In this document: one piece after another, positions 26,341 to 35,302 of the stretch
Numbering within the stretch: the stretch's first letter is position 1
Layout of the letters: each line of letters opens with the position of its first letter
Origin: Desulfosporosinus youngiae DSM 17734
GTDB lineage: Bacteria; Bacillota; Desulfitobacteriia; Desulfitobacteriales; Desulfitobacteriaceae
Reading direction: 5' to 3'
Assembly: GCF_000244895.1 (NCBI RefSeq)
Contig: NZ_CM001441.1
Coordinates: 4,368,198 to 4,432,197 of the forward strand
DNA length: 64,000 bases
Program-made: the position numbers and the translations under genes
Notes under the pieces: model-generated
Database searches by the model: none
Seen by the model: the letters and a program-made list of their open reading frames with translations, nothing else
Told to the model about the DNA's origin: nothing

Positions 26341-26396
26341 AAAAGCAGTGTAAAAATATGTAGCATTAACTTTTCTACATATATCTACACTGCTTT
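26341..26396. promoter_or_regulatory. Large inverted repeat upstream of mttB, probable activator site
   Basis: AAAAGCAGTGTA / TACACTGCTTTT are perfect outer arms and ATGTAG / CTACAT inner arms around an 11-base centre. It lies 160-220 bp upstream of the -12 element, the distance expected for an enhancer. It also lies just past the stop of the activator gene and could double as its terminator. Confidence 0.6.
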
Positions 26397-26416
26397 TCTT
26401 ATTTAAGGAAAACCTC

Positions 26417-28162
26417 TTATTTGATGCCCAGTTTACGCAATCGGTAATAGAGGACTTGCCGGCTGATATTCAATTCATTGGCAGTCTTGGTGATATTGCC
26501 GCCATGCTGCTTCAAAGCATTGATCAACCTGGCACGTTCCTGCTCCTTAATTTCCTCAAACACTTCGCCTTGCTTTATGGGTTCATTGTTTAAAGATATG
26601 GTGCCCATAAAGGATTTGAAATTTCGGGGCATATATTTTTTGCTGAAAACAGGTTCATCCTCAGGAACCATATTCATCGCCGATTCAATCCAGTGTTTCA
26701 GCTGTCTGACATTGCCCGGCCAGTCGTGGCTTTCTAAAAGCGCAAAAACATCCGGAGAAATTTCGCAAATGTTCTTTTTCATTTTCATATTAAAACCTTT
26801 TACAAAAAAACGGACCAGAAGATTGATGTCCTCTTTCCTGGCGCGCAAAGGCGGGATTTCCAGGTTAATCACCGCCAGCCGGTAATATAAATCCGTTCGC
26901 AGAAGGTTTTGACGGATGAGCTCCAGGGGTTCGATATTGCAAGTGCTGATGATGCGTACATCGACAGGAATCTCGTTCTTGCCGCCCAGCCTTCTGATCT
27001 TTCGTTCTTCCAGGGCGCGGAGCAGTTTACTCTGTAAGCCAAGGGGCATAGAATTAATCTCATCCAGAAAGAGCGTGCCGCCGTCCGCTTCCTCAAATAG
27101 ACCTTTACGGTCAACCGCACCGGTAAACACACCTTTGACTGTACCGAAAATTATGCCCTCCAGTAATGTTTCGGGAATAGCAGCGCAGTTAATGGAGACC
27201 AGGGGTTTCTGGCATCTCCTGCTGCTGCAATGAATGCTCTGGGCGAACATCTCTTTGCCGGTACCGGTTTCCCCGTAAATGAAAACCGGTGAATCCGATT
27301 TAGCCGCCCCCTTCGCCCAGAAGATACTGTCACGAATGCGGGAACTGTCACCAAGGATATCGTCAAACGAAAACTTGCGTTCTTTTGCTGACGAACCGCT
27401 GACTAAGACACTTAGATAATCCGACTGCTCAAGATTCATCCGTTTTTGCAGGTTAATTATTTTGGCAACCATTTCTTCGCTCTCTTGCAAATTCCTGTAG
27501 ATAGCTACTGCTCCCGTAGTTCTTTCTCCTTGTTTGACCGGAAAATTATTTCCAGTGACACGAATATACTGACCGTAATTAGAACAGTAGTATTGAACGT
27601 AAGGGCCAAAATATTTCTCTGTCTTTATACATTTCCATAGGGTGCCGCTTTCCGGATCAAAGTTATAAATTTCCGGGGTTGGCTGGCCAAGAATAGTTTC
27701 CAGTTCCAGCCCGTCAAACTCCAGCTGAACCCTATTGCAGTAAACGACTCTGCTTTTAGAATCAACGACCATCACCCCTTCGTCGATATTATCCAGAATC
27801 GTTTCAAATGCCTGATTTAAAAATAAGGTTTTTTCCCTTTCCTGGTCCTCATCTTCAGATAGAATGACCAAAAAAAATGTTCCGATGGTTTGGTTTCCGA
27901 CAGGCAGGGTTTTTAAAGAAATGCTTTGATAAGGATGAAGATTGAGAGACCTCTCTCTCCCATAGCAATCCTCGTCAAATCCGGGAATAAGGTCCGAAAT
28001 GTTCCTGTTAATTAAACCTACCTGGTCTTTCCCCAATATTTCAGCAAAACGCAGATTGCAAATCTCCAATATACCTGCTGAATCAATGACAGCTAATCCC
28101 TGATGTATATCCGAAATGAATGCTCCAAATATGTCTTTAATAAGAGAGCTATTCTCTACCAT
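26417..28162 (-). CDS. PAS-domain sigma-54-dependent activator of the methylamine island
   Basis: The 581-residue regulator has two PAS domains (about residues 10-110 and 115-225), a central AAA+ domain with Walker A GETGTGKE, a GAFTGA-type loop reading GVFTGA, Walker B GGTLFLDEI and the arginine-finger region, and a C-terminal Fis-type HTH (GGNITKTANELNISRQVLYY). It senses a small molecule or redox state through PAS and opens RpoN promoters. Three such promoters lie beside it, at mttB, the BCCT gene and the MFS gene. Confidence 0.92.
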   Translation of the reverse strand: MVENSSLIKDIFGAFISDIHQGLAVIDSAGILEICNLRFAEILGKDQVGLINRNISDLIPGFDEDCYGRERSLNLHPYQSISLKTLPVGNQTIGTFFLVILSEDEDQEREKTLFLNQAFETILDNIDEGVMVVDSKSRVVYCNRVQLEFDGLELETILGQPTPEIYNFDPESGTLWKCIKTEKYFGPYVQYYCSNYGQYIRVTGNNFPVKQGERTTGAVAIYRNLQESEEMVAKIINLQKRMNLEQSDYLSVLVSGSSAKERKFSFDDILGDSSRIRDSIFWAKGAAKSDSPVFIYGETGTGKEMFAQSIHCSSRRCQKPLVSINCAAIPETLLEGIIFGTVKGVFTGAVDRKGLFEEADGGTLFLDEINSMPLGLQSKLLRALEERKIRRLGGKNEIPVDVRIISTCNIEPLELIRQNLLRTDLYYRLAVINLEIPPLRARKEDINLLVRFFVKGFNMKMKKNICEISPDVFALLESHDWPGNVRQLKHWIESAMNMVPEDEPVFSKKYMPRNFKSFMGTISLNNEPIKQGEVFEEIKEQERARLINALKQHGGNITKTANELNISRQVLYYRLRKLGIK

Positions 28163-28409
28163 AAGGTCACCTGCTTTACATCAAATTTTTCGCTTACATC
28201 AATAAAAATTCATGTGTAATATTCATGGTTTCAGCTTTCTGTATTTCTGCTAAAATCTTTCAAATTAGGGTTAATAAGGAACGAGCAATTTTTCGGGTTT
28301 AAGGTCAAATTCACATATTTATTGGATTATAACAAAAGGTACTGAATATAGATAGTAGTTGAAATTATCTAATTTTATTTTTGCCGCATTAAAATGGGCC
28401 GGAAACTGT
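28163..28409. other. Upstream region of the activator gene, no gene seen
   Basis: The AT-rich stretch between the activator start and the BCCT terminator contains no reading frame I can support. No -24/-12 element and no AGTGTAGA motif is visible, so the activator is probably made constitutively from a sigma-A promoter that I cannot place with confidence. Confidence 0.5.
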
Positions 28410-28431
28410 AAAAAGCCGGGGTGACCCCGGC
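28410..28431 (-). terminator. Terminator of the BCCT transporter gene
   Basis: GCCGGGG-TCA-CCCCGGC forms a 7-bp all-GC stem followed by TTTTT on the minus strand, 47 bp after the BCCT stop codon. Confidence 0.85.
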
Positions 28432-28477
28432 AGTAGGTTTGTTATAACGTTATTTAAGTTTATTTCCAATTAAAAAG

Positions 28478-30085
28478 TTAAACTGATTTGGCAGGGGAAC
28501 CGTCAGCTTCAATTGTAATCGGTGCCGTTTTGGCCGCATCTCGTTGGAAATGGCCCCAGTCATCCTCCCTAATCACTTTGAAGAATCCAATGATAATGAT
28601 GATAAAAATGAACAGCATAGGGAATGATACCAAAACGCTGGAGGTTTGAACCGCTTTCAGACCGCCGATGGCCATGAGGACCAAAGCCAAAATGCCTAAG
28701 ACTAACACCCAGGATATCCGGTTCCAGCCGGGCGGCTCCTGCTCGCCGGTCATTTTTTTGGTGCTCAATATGGCCAAGGTATAGGCAGTACCGTTTAACA
28801 AGGTGATCGTCGCCACCAAGGTCATTAACAGCATCGCGAACAGGAATACATTAGTCAGGGGTAAGGTTGACCAGACCTGAACCACCGCTGACGCGTTGCC
28901 CAAATTGTTCAAGGTGTCTGTCAGCTGGGGCAGCCGGTCATTCATAAAGGTATGCAATGTGTAGTTGCCAAATACAGCGAAGAAAATCCATACTCCCAGT
29001 CCGGTGGCGGTCAAAATAGCGATGCAGAATTCTCTGACCGTACGCCCTTTAGAGATCCGGGCAAAGTAAATACCCATTTGCGAGGCATAGCTTGCCCACC
29101 AGGCCCAATAGAAAATAGTCCACCATTGGGGGAAACCGTTAAAATCCTTGTTGGCAAAAGGCTCTGTATAAAAACTCATTTTAAAGAAGTCATTCATCAT
29201 ATTGCCCAAGCCTTCGCAGAAATTATTTAACATGAAAACTTTTGGTCCGACGATAAAAACATAAGCCAGAACTGCGAAGATTAGCCACATCCGAAAGTTG
29301 CTGATCAATTTGATTCCTTTATGAAGTCCGCTGTAAACGCAGAGAGAAATAGCGATGATCCAGAAAAGGATCAAACTAATATCCATAGTCATTGTCCGCG
29401 GGATGCCGAAAACGGATACAATCAGTTCGCTGGCCAATGGCGTCGCTAAGCCTAAGGTTGTAGCGATACCGCCCACAATGGACAGGATCAAGAGAACATC
29501 GATCACCTTGCCAACCCAGCCGCGGGTGATTTTTTCGCCTAAGAGCATAGCACAAGCGCTGCTGGCTCTATTCACATCTTTTTTGCGCACCCAGAACATA
29601 TAACCAAAGGCTACACCCAAGGCACAGTACATAGAGTTGCCGGTAAAACCCCAGTGAAACAAGGGATAGCTGGTCGCCCATTGATAGGCCTCATAGGAGA
29701 ATGGTTCTGCGCCAAAGGGAGGTCCCATCAGATAATAAAATGGTTCAATCGTCGCCCACAAAACCACTGATCCGCCCAGTGCTGCGGTGAAAATCATAGA
29801 CAGCCAGCTGAACGTGGAAAACTCGGGTTTTTCATTTCCGAATCTAAGACTACCGTATTTACCGACGATCATGTACAAACAAACTAACAAACACCCAAAC
29901 GTAAATATCTGATAAAACCAGCTGAAATTACCGGTCACGAATGCAAAAGAGATATTGATCAACTCGCTGGCCCTTTCTAAGTTAAGGCCCAGATAAATAC
30001 AAACCCCTATAATCAAAATAATCGGCGCAAAGTACAAGATTTTATCAGTCTCTAACTTTTCCACCGTTTTCGGTGTATTACTCAT
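28478..30085 (-). CDS. BCCT-family betaine/carnitine/choline transporter
   Basis: The protein (535 residues, twelve membrane helices) has the BCCT signature on helix 8 and the following loop (FYWAWWASYASQMGIYFARI, then SKGRTVREF) and the tryptophan-rich aromatic box. It takes up quaternary amines, which the adjacent methyltransferases demethylate. ATG 30085 is preceded by AAGGAG at 7 bases; ATG 30091 is too close to it. A sigma-54 promoter 155 bp upstream ties it to the island regulator. Confidence 0.93.
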   Translation of the reverse strand: MSNTPKTVEKLETDKILYFAPIILIIGVCIYLGLNLERASELINISFAFVTGNFSWFYQIFTFGCLLVCLYMIVGKYGSLRFGNEKPEFSTFSWLSMIFTAALGGSVVLWATIEPFYYLMGPPFGAEPFSYEAYQWATSYPLFHWGFTGNSMYCALGVAFGYMFWVRKKDVNRASSACAMLLGEKITRGWVGKVIDVLLILSIVGGIATTLGLATPLASELIVSVFGIPRTMTMDISLILFWIIAISLCVYSGLHKGIKLISNFRMWLIFAVLAYVFIVGPKVFMLNNFCEGLGNMMNDFFKMSFYTEPFANKDFNGFPQWWTIFYWAWWASYASQMGIYFARISKGRTVREFCIAILTATGLGVWIFFAVFGNYTLHTFMNDRLPQLTDTLNNLGNASAVVQVWSTLPLTNVFLFAMLLMTLVATITLLNGTAYTLAILSTKKMTGEQEPPGWNRISWVLVLGILALVLMAIGGLKAVQTSSVLVSFPMLFIFIIIIIGFFKVIREDDWGHFQRDAAKTAPITIEADGSPAKSV

Positions 30086-30239
30086 CACCATTCTCCTTTT
30101 ATTCGAGATTCTTTTGTCGTGTAGTCTTAGTTCTCTTCTTCACGATGCTGCGAATCTGCATCATCCCTTCACCCCTTACCTTACCTCCTTTTTGAATTTC
30201 TTTATCCATCAACAGCACCTGTCATCTGTCTGTTATATA

Positions 30240-30257
30240 TCGCAAGATTCATGCCAG
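30240..30257 (-). promoter_or_regulatory. Sigma-54 (-24/-12) promoter of the BCCT gene
   Basis: The minus strand reads CTGGCATGAATCTTGCGA, with GG and GC 10 bp apart, nearly the full RpoN consensus. An inverted repeat with AGTGTAGA lies about 140-185 bp upstream. Confidence 0.88.
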
Positions 30258-30394
30258 AGACCATAACCTTTAGCCAGATTTAGTTTAAGTTTTCAAAACT
30301 ACTAAAATTATGAATATTTAGGCCACTTTGTTTCGTAAACTATCTTTGCTTAATTTCATTATCCTTAAAGGCCAACGCAGTGTATACATAACGA

Positions 30395-30428
30395 AAAATA
30401 GTGTAGAATTTTCATTCTACACTATTTT
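30395..30428. promoter_or_regulatory. Perfect palindrome upstream of the BCCT gene, probable activator site
   Basis: AAAATAGTGTAGAA and TTCTACACTATTTT are perfect 14-bp arms around a 6-base centre. The 21-base context including AACGAAAAATAGTGTAGAA recurs at 32340. Distance to the -12 element is about 150-185 bp. Confidence 0.7.
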
Positions 30429-30471
30429 ACACTCTGAAGGTAAAGGGGCTGATGCAAAATGAATAAGGTAA

Positions 30472-30511
30472 TAAAAAGGCCCGAAAGGCGTTAAAAAACG
30501 TCCTCTCGGGC
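30472..30511 (-). terminator. Terminator of the MFS gene
   Basis: On the minus strand GCCCGAGAGGACG pairs with CGCCTTTCGGGC and is followed by CTTTTTATT. It sits 63 bp past the MFS stop codon. Confidence 0.8.
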
Positions 30512-30574
30512 TGATTTATTGTGCATATTATTTTCCGAAAGCTGTTTTGCAACCGCAGCTTTTAAGAAAAATCG

Positions 30575-31891
30575 TCATTTAATGATAACACTTGATGATT
30601 GAGAAAGCGTCATACCTTTTGTCTCCGGGGCCCAAACGATTGATGCCGCCAAGCCAATAGCCGATATTGCCGCACCCATGAGCATAGTTGGTCCGATTCC
30701 GTACTCCTTTATACTATAGGGCAAAATAAACATGGCTAAAAACGTGCAAACTTTACTAAAGGCCACTGCGATCCCTATTGCCGTAGCCCGAATCTCAGTT
30801 GGGAAAAGCTCATTTGGATAAAGCCATTCTAAAATACCGGGGCCGCCGGAAAAGAATGCGTAAAGTGCAAAGGCACCAACGATAATAACGATCGATGCAC
30901 CCGGGAACAAGCCCAACACCAACATTGCTAAGGTCATAAAAACAAAACCTATAATACACAAGGGGCGGCGTCCGAATGACTCCAGCCAAAACATGGTCGG
31001 TATACAGCCGATCAAGAAAAAAACGCTGATTACTATATCTCCTAATACCGCCATATTGCCTGACCCCAGGCCAAATGCCGTTAATATCTGAGGGCCAAAT
31101 GTATAAATCGCATACATCGGCAAAACCTGGGCTGTATATAAGATGACAACAAATAGAAGTTTCTTAAAATACCCTAATTTAATGAACTTACTTAACCGTG
31201 TCTTTTCGAAATGTTCATCTTCCAAAATAGGTTCGGCATCAGGGCCAAATACCTTTTTCACAATTACGCGCGCCTCATCAACACGCCCTTTACTCACTAA
31301 CCATCGGGGTGATTCCGGTGTGCCTATACGGCCAATTATGAGTATGATAGCCGGTATGGCAGCACTTCCCAGCATCCATCGCCAACCACCATTCACATCA
31401 AGCAGAAAGTAACCCACAACGTCTGCCACGGTTGCCCCGACATACCAAACCCCCGCAATAAATCCCATAGACATAGCCCGGTACTTCCGGGGCGTAAATT
31501 CCGCTATCAGGGAGGTCGCAATGGGATAGTCGGCACCTACGGCAACCCCCATAGCGAAGCGCAGTAAAAAAAGTTCAAGTGGAGTCGTGATAAATATCTG
31601 CCAGATTGAAAGGATTATTATCGCGACCAGATCGATGGTGAACATAAGCTGACGCCCCACTAAATCGGTAACATAGCCAAAAACCAAGCCTCCGACAAAC
31701 AATCCGGCAAGTGCAGATGCCCCAATCAATCCGGTCCAGAAAACATCCAAATTAAGCTGAGGACCTAATTGTGTAAGCGCCAATCCAATAATAACCATGA
31801 TATATCCATCTAAAAAAGGACCGCCACTCGCAAAAATTATCAACTTCTTAAGAAAAGGATTAAACTCGACATCCTCTAACCCTGATCCCAT
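30575..31891 (-). CDS. MFS transporter (sugar-porter-like fold)
   Basis: The 438-residue protein has twelve membrane helices with MFS motifs: GLVFGYVTDLVGRQLMF between helices 2 and 3, ADYPIATSLIAEFTPRKYRA, TPESPRWLVSKGR at the end of helix 6 and ELFPTEIRATAIG in the second half. These mark the general substrate or sugar/aromatic acid porter group. AAAAGGGGA precedes ATG. A sigma-54 promoter at 32181-32198 and enhancer-like motif place it in the methylamine regulon, suggesting an amine or its product as substrate. Confidence 0.87.
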   Translation of the reverse strand: MGSGLEDVEFNPFLKKLIIFASGGPFLDGYIMVIIGLALTQLGPQLNLDVFWTGLIGASALAGLFVGGLVFGYVTDLVGRQLMFTIDLVAIIILSIWQIFITTPLELFLLRFAMGVAVGADYPIATSLIAEFTPRKYRAMSMGFIAGVWYVGATVADVVGYFLLDVNGGWRWMLGSAAIPAIILIIGRIGTPESPRWLVSKGRVDEARVIVKKVFGPDAEPILEDEHFEKTRLSKFIKLGYFKKLLFVVILYTAQVLPMYAIYTFGPQILTAFGLGSGNMAVLGDIVISVFFLIGCIPTMFWLESFGRRPLCIIGFVFMTLAMLVLGLFPGASIVIIVGAFALYAFFSGGPGILEWLYPNELFPTEIRATAIGIAVAFSKVCTFLAMFILPYSIKEYGIGPTMLMGAAISAIGLAASIVWAPETKGMTLSQSSSVIIK

Positions 31892-32180
31892 ATATCCGTC
31901 CCCTTTTCTTTAACTGATTTAAGGTTACAACTCATAAAAATATAGTCCCTTAAGGTTGGTCGAATAAGTAAGTATAACTTTGAATGTACCTGAATTGAAA
32001 GATCTGCATCACCCCTTCATCTCAAAGCAACGCTAATAATATGAGGATAAGATTGGTCTGGCATATGCGCCTTAGGTTAACCCTTTAGTGTATCGGAACA
32101 GAGTTATCGTATGGAAACGTTAAACAGTCTGTTTGGAGTTCGCGCTTGTTGAAAATTTCATTATCCTGCTTGATATCTAA

Positions 32181-32198
32181 CGCAATAATTGTGCCAAA
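32181..32198 (-). promoter_or_regulatory. Sigma-54 (-24/-12) promoter ahead of the MFS gene
   Basis: The minus strand reads TTTGGCACAATTATTGCG: TGGCAC-N5-TTGC, the exact RpoN consensus. The nearest gene downstream is the MFS transporter, with a leader of about 280 bp. I see no small gene that I trust in that leader. Confidence 0.85.
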
Positions 32199-32337
32199 AA
32201 GGGGCATATCACAATAGCTATTAATTAATATTCTTAATCCTATTAAAGTTCGGAATATTACAGCGAATTTCTTTTGTAAATTCTGTAATGTCATTCGTTA
32301 ATTTCACCGCTCTTTAAACAGGGATGTGTAACTATAA

Positions 32338-32393
32338 CGAAAAATAGTGTAGAACTTTAAGCATAGAAATTACTACAGTTTCATACACCGTGC
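32338..32393. promoter_or_regulatory. AGTGTAGA motif upstream of the MFS promoter, probable activator site
   Basis: ATAACGAAAAATAGTGTAGA is shared with the BCCT upstream palindrome. A looser inverted partner (CTACAGTTTCATACACC) lies about 20 bp away. It is 155-210 bp upstream of the -12 element. Confidence 0.6.
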
Positions 32394-32534
32394 AACGTTA
32401 ATGTGATTAATTGCGAAATGAACATTCAATCCTCTGAATCAGACGTAGAACCTTATCGTTAAAATGAGCCGATAGGCGGAGTAGACCGGCAGTAAAATGC
32501 TGAGGCGGCAATGAGATGTATAAACTTGGAAGAG

Positions 32535-32557
32535 GCCTGGAAATTTGCTTTCCAGGC
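32535..32557 (-). terminator. Hairpin after the VTC/DUF4956 operon
   Basis: GCCTGGAAA and TTTCCAGGC form a perfect 9-bp stem with a 5-base loop. It lies 134 bp after the lipoprotein stop. The following bases (CTCTTCC on the minus strand) are only partly T-rich, so termination may be weak. Confidence 0.5.
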
Positions 32558-32690
32558 TTCTTCTCTAGGTTATCTAGTTCAATATGCGGTATGCGGTATG
32601 ACTGCCTTTATGAGTCATTCTCTTGATAAAGCCGAACTATATTCCTCCCTCGGCCAATGGTCAAATCTTACACTACAGATACTTGTTGCA

Positions 32691-34574
32691 TTATTCCGGG
32701 AGCCTTTCAGCCGGCGGCATCCCTCCTTCATTAGGAGGCATGCCGCCAGAAGGCATTTTACCATCAGGCATATCTCCGGCACCGCCAGGCCTCCTGCCGC
32801 CCGCGCCTCCGCCCCCGGGTCCGGAATTTTGCGGTTTACTGGTCACACCCGATTCCGAAAGATAGGTGATGGAGTCTGAGAGTGCAGCATCTACTAGTTT
32901 TGTGTTTCCGCTGTATAGCGTATAGGTTGAGCCTACTGCTAACTTAGGCGCGGAAATTGCCACGGAGCTATAGTCTTTTGTAGGTGTATAAGTTACAACA
33001 CTATTGCCGTCCTTATCTTTAAGGGTTATCGTCGTTCCTGCCGCTTGCGTAGAGCTGTAAGACATAAGGATCGATGGCTGCGTATTGCTGCTTGGACCTT
33101 GAGCCATCCCGGAACTGCCGGATGCTACGAGTGTTCCCCCGCTTATAGTAAAGCCGTTGTCATAATCGATAGCCCCATTGCCATTTGCTGATGGGCCGTC
33201 AACATAGACCGTGCCACCTGTCATGTTGATACTCCCATTAGAATCTATTCCGTCACCGTTTGCGTTTAAAGCAATCTCGCCGCCCGTGATCGTCAAAACA
33301 CCTTCTCGGTTATTAACATTAATTCCGTCATCGGTCGAGGCAGCGTTAATTTTTCCGCCGTTTATCGTGATATTTAAACCCTCTAAACTCTCATAGGAGT
33401 TCTTTATAAATAGTTCACCGTTATTGATAACTAAGTTGTTATCAGCGTGTACCCCATCGTCCCCGCTTTGCAAGGTCAGGTTGCCCCCATTCAGGGCAAT
33501 ATCCTGGTTGCTGTGTATTGAATCCTCATAGGAAGAAACATTGATGGTCCCACCATTTATCAGGATACCTTGCCCGGCTTTTAAGCCTTTTTTGCTTTCT
33601 TCCTCTGTACTCACTGTGCTCGCTGTCGTTGCCTGGGGGTTTTGACCAGGGCGGCCGCCAAGGCCAAAGTCATTGCTGCCGCTGCTGATACTCTTACCAG
33701 GATAACCACCGCCGGAGTTCAGATTGAAGGTACCATCCTCAATTTGCACTTGTTTAAAGGCTTGTATGGCATCGTTGGCGGCAGTAATTGTGAATTGTCC
33801 ATTTTGTAAAACAACAGTTCCCTTGCCCTCATCGGTTTCATTGGTTGAGCGCAGGCCGTCTTTACCGGCGGTGATGGTGATGCTTCCATTTTTAACACTC
33901 AGGCTGTCCTTGCCAACGATTCCGTCAGACTTGGCGTTTACAATCAGGGTTCCGTCCGTTATTTTCAAGTCATCCTTGCTTGTAATTCCATCATTATAAT
34001 CTCCTGTAACTGTTAATGATCCGCTGCCCGTGATCGTAAGATCAGCCTTGCTGAAGATGGCTGCAGACGGTTCATTATCGGCATTTACAAGATTGCCGCT
34101 TCCACCTAAAACCGAGTTTTTAGTGTTATCTTCAAGGAGTATGACTGCTTTTTTAGCACCTTTAATATAGATCGGAGCGCTTGTTTGGCTATTAATAGCG
34201 GCTCCGTTTAACACAAGAAAGACCGTTTCGTCATCCGTGTCTTTATTCACATCGACGATTATACTCCCATCGGTCAACGTTCCGCTAATTTCATAGACTC
34301 CCGATGCGGAGATCGTAACAGAAGAGCCTTCTGCGGCTAAGCCGTCCCCCATTACCGTGACCGAGCTTCCATTTAACCCGATCGTCTTATAGCTGACGTT
34401 TTTCCAGTCAAAATAATAATCATCGCTATCATAGTTTACAGAAATGGCATTAATCGCGATGGCGGCGCTTGGACTTGGGCTTTCCGCATTGAGGCTTTCT
34501 TTCGTGGAAGCACACCCTGCCAGGCCTGTCGTTAATAGGGTCAGGGATAACATAATCCCCAGCAATTTTTTCAT
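32691..34574 (-). CDS. Carbohydrate-binding-domain (DUF4353) lipoprotein
   Basis: The 627-residue protein starts with a lipoprotein signal (LLTTGLAGC). Then come many parallel-beta-helix-like repeats rich in GG-T-I-N motifs (INGGTINVSSYEDSIHSNQD, LQSGDDGVHADNNLVINNG, ITGGEIALNANGDGIDSNGS). The C-terminal 45 residues are Gly/Pro/Met-rich (GPGGGGAGGRRPGGAGDMP). Proteins of this type are encoded with VTC-domain and DUF4956 proteins in many Firmicutes, as here. The role is probably in the cell envelope; no enzyme activity is assigned. Confidence 0.82.
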   Translation of the reverse strand: MKKLLGIMLSLTLLTTGLAGCASTKESLNAESPSPSAAIAINAISVNYDSDDYYFDWKNVSYKTIGLNGSSVTVMGDGLAAEGSSVTISASGVYEISGTLTDGSIIVDVNKDTDDETVFLVLNGAAINSQTSAPIYIKGAKKAVILLEDNTKNSVLGGSGNLVNADNEPSAAIFSKADLTITGSGSLTVTGDYNDGITSKDDLKITDGTLIVNAKSDGIVGKDSLSVKNGSITITAGKDGLRSTNETDEGKGTVVLQNGQFTITAANDAIQAFKQVQIEDGTFNLNSGGGYPGKSISSGSNDFGLGGRPGQNPQATTASTVSTEEESKKGLKAGQGILINGGTINVSSYEDSIHSNQDIALNGGNLTLQSGDDGVHADNNLVINNGELFIKNSYESLEGLNITINGGKINAASTDDGINVNNREGVLTITGGEIALNANGDGIDSNGSINMTGGTVYVDGPSANGNGAIDYDNGFTISGGTLVASGSSGMAQGPSSNTQPSILMSYSSTQAAGTTITLKDKDGNSVVTYTPTKDYSSVAISAPKLAVGSTYTLYSGNTKLVDAALSDSITYLSESGVTSKPQNSGPGGGGAGGRRPGGAGDMPDGKMPSGGMPPNEGGMPPAERLPE

Positions 34575-34586
34575 GAATAGTCTCCT

Positions 34587-35276
34587 TTACGCGTAAATTT
34601 TATCCTCTAATTGATGAGAGGTTAACGAGATATTCAGATTGCCATTGCGGCATCTCAGTTCATCAAAAAATGCCTTTTGATTGATGGATCGTTTCAGGTT
34701 GATATTGTAAACAACTTCAAAAAGGGTTCCAAAATCTTTTGTCTTAACCCGGTTCATAACCCAGGAATCAGTATATTGATTGAGGATGTCATCAAATAAG
34801 CCTTGAAAGTTAAGATTTTCCGGGACGATGATTTTCAGTTGCATGGCATTAGCCTTTGGGTTTGGGAAGTTCGTGTAATGAAGCAGAACCATGACCGAAC
34901 ATAATATGAACGCAAAAAGCGCAGCGTAGGCGATATATCCCATCCCACAGGCCAGACCCGTTGCTAAGGTAAATAGCACATAAGCAATATCTTTTGGTTC
35001 ACCGGGAGCACTTCTAAATCGAATGAGGCTGAAGGCCCCGGCTAAGCTAAAGGCTCGTGCCACGTTATTCCCGATCAATAAGATAATCACGGAAATAATG
35101 GCAGGCAGCATAATCATAGTTAGGGTAAATCCTGCGGAGTAGCCTTGCTTTTTGTGGGTGTGAATATAAACCAGGCTGATAAAGAGACCGAGTGCTAAGG
35201 CGGCACCCAAAATAGCAAGCGAATGGGCCAAAGTAAGGGAATCTCCGCCCGTAGGGGCTAGTAAGGTTTCTAACAT
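34587..35276 (-). CDS. DUF4956 membrane protein
   Basis: The 229-residue protein has four to five N-terminal membrane helices (LAHSLAILGAALALGLFISL first), the typical RFRSAPGEPKDIAYVLFTLA motif and a soluble C-terminal domain. ATG 35276 is used because AAAGGAG lies 10 bases upstream; TTG 35297 would place the ribosome site inside the gene. It is the middle gene of a three-gene operon with a VTC-domain protein; the family function is unknown. Confidence 0.85.
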   Translation of the reverse strand: MLETLLAPTGGDSLTLAHSLAILGAALALGLFISLVYIHTHKKQGYSAGFTLTMIMLPAIISVIILLIGNNVARAFSLAGAFSLIRFRSAPGEPKDIAYVLFTLATGLACGMGYIAYAALFAFILCSVMVLLHYTNFPNPKANAMQLKIIVPENLNFQGLFDDILNQYTDSWVMNRVKTKDFGTLFEVVYNINLKRSINQKAFFDELRCRNGNLNISLTSHQLEDKIYA

Positions 35277-35302
35277 TGACGAAAGGCTCCTTTCCAAACT
35301 TA

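Noticed and set aside
32085-32294. 69-codon minus-strand frame upstream of the MFS gene
   Set aside because: The consensus -24/-12 promoter at 32181-32198 lies inside it, it has no good ribosome site and the protein resembles nothing.
32511-32879. 122-codon plus-strand frame opposite the end of the lipoprotein gene
   Set aside because: Its second half is the antisense of the Gly/Pro-rich C-terminus and the first half covers a hairpin.
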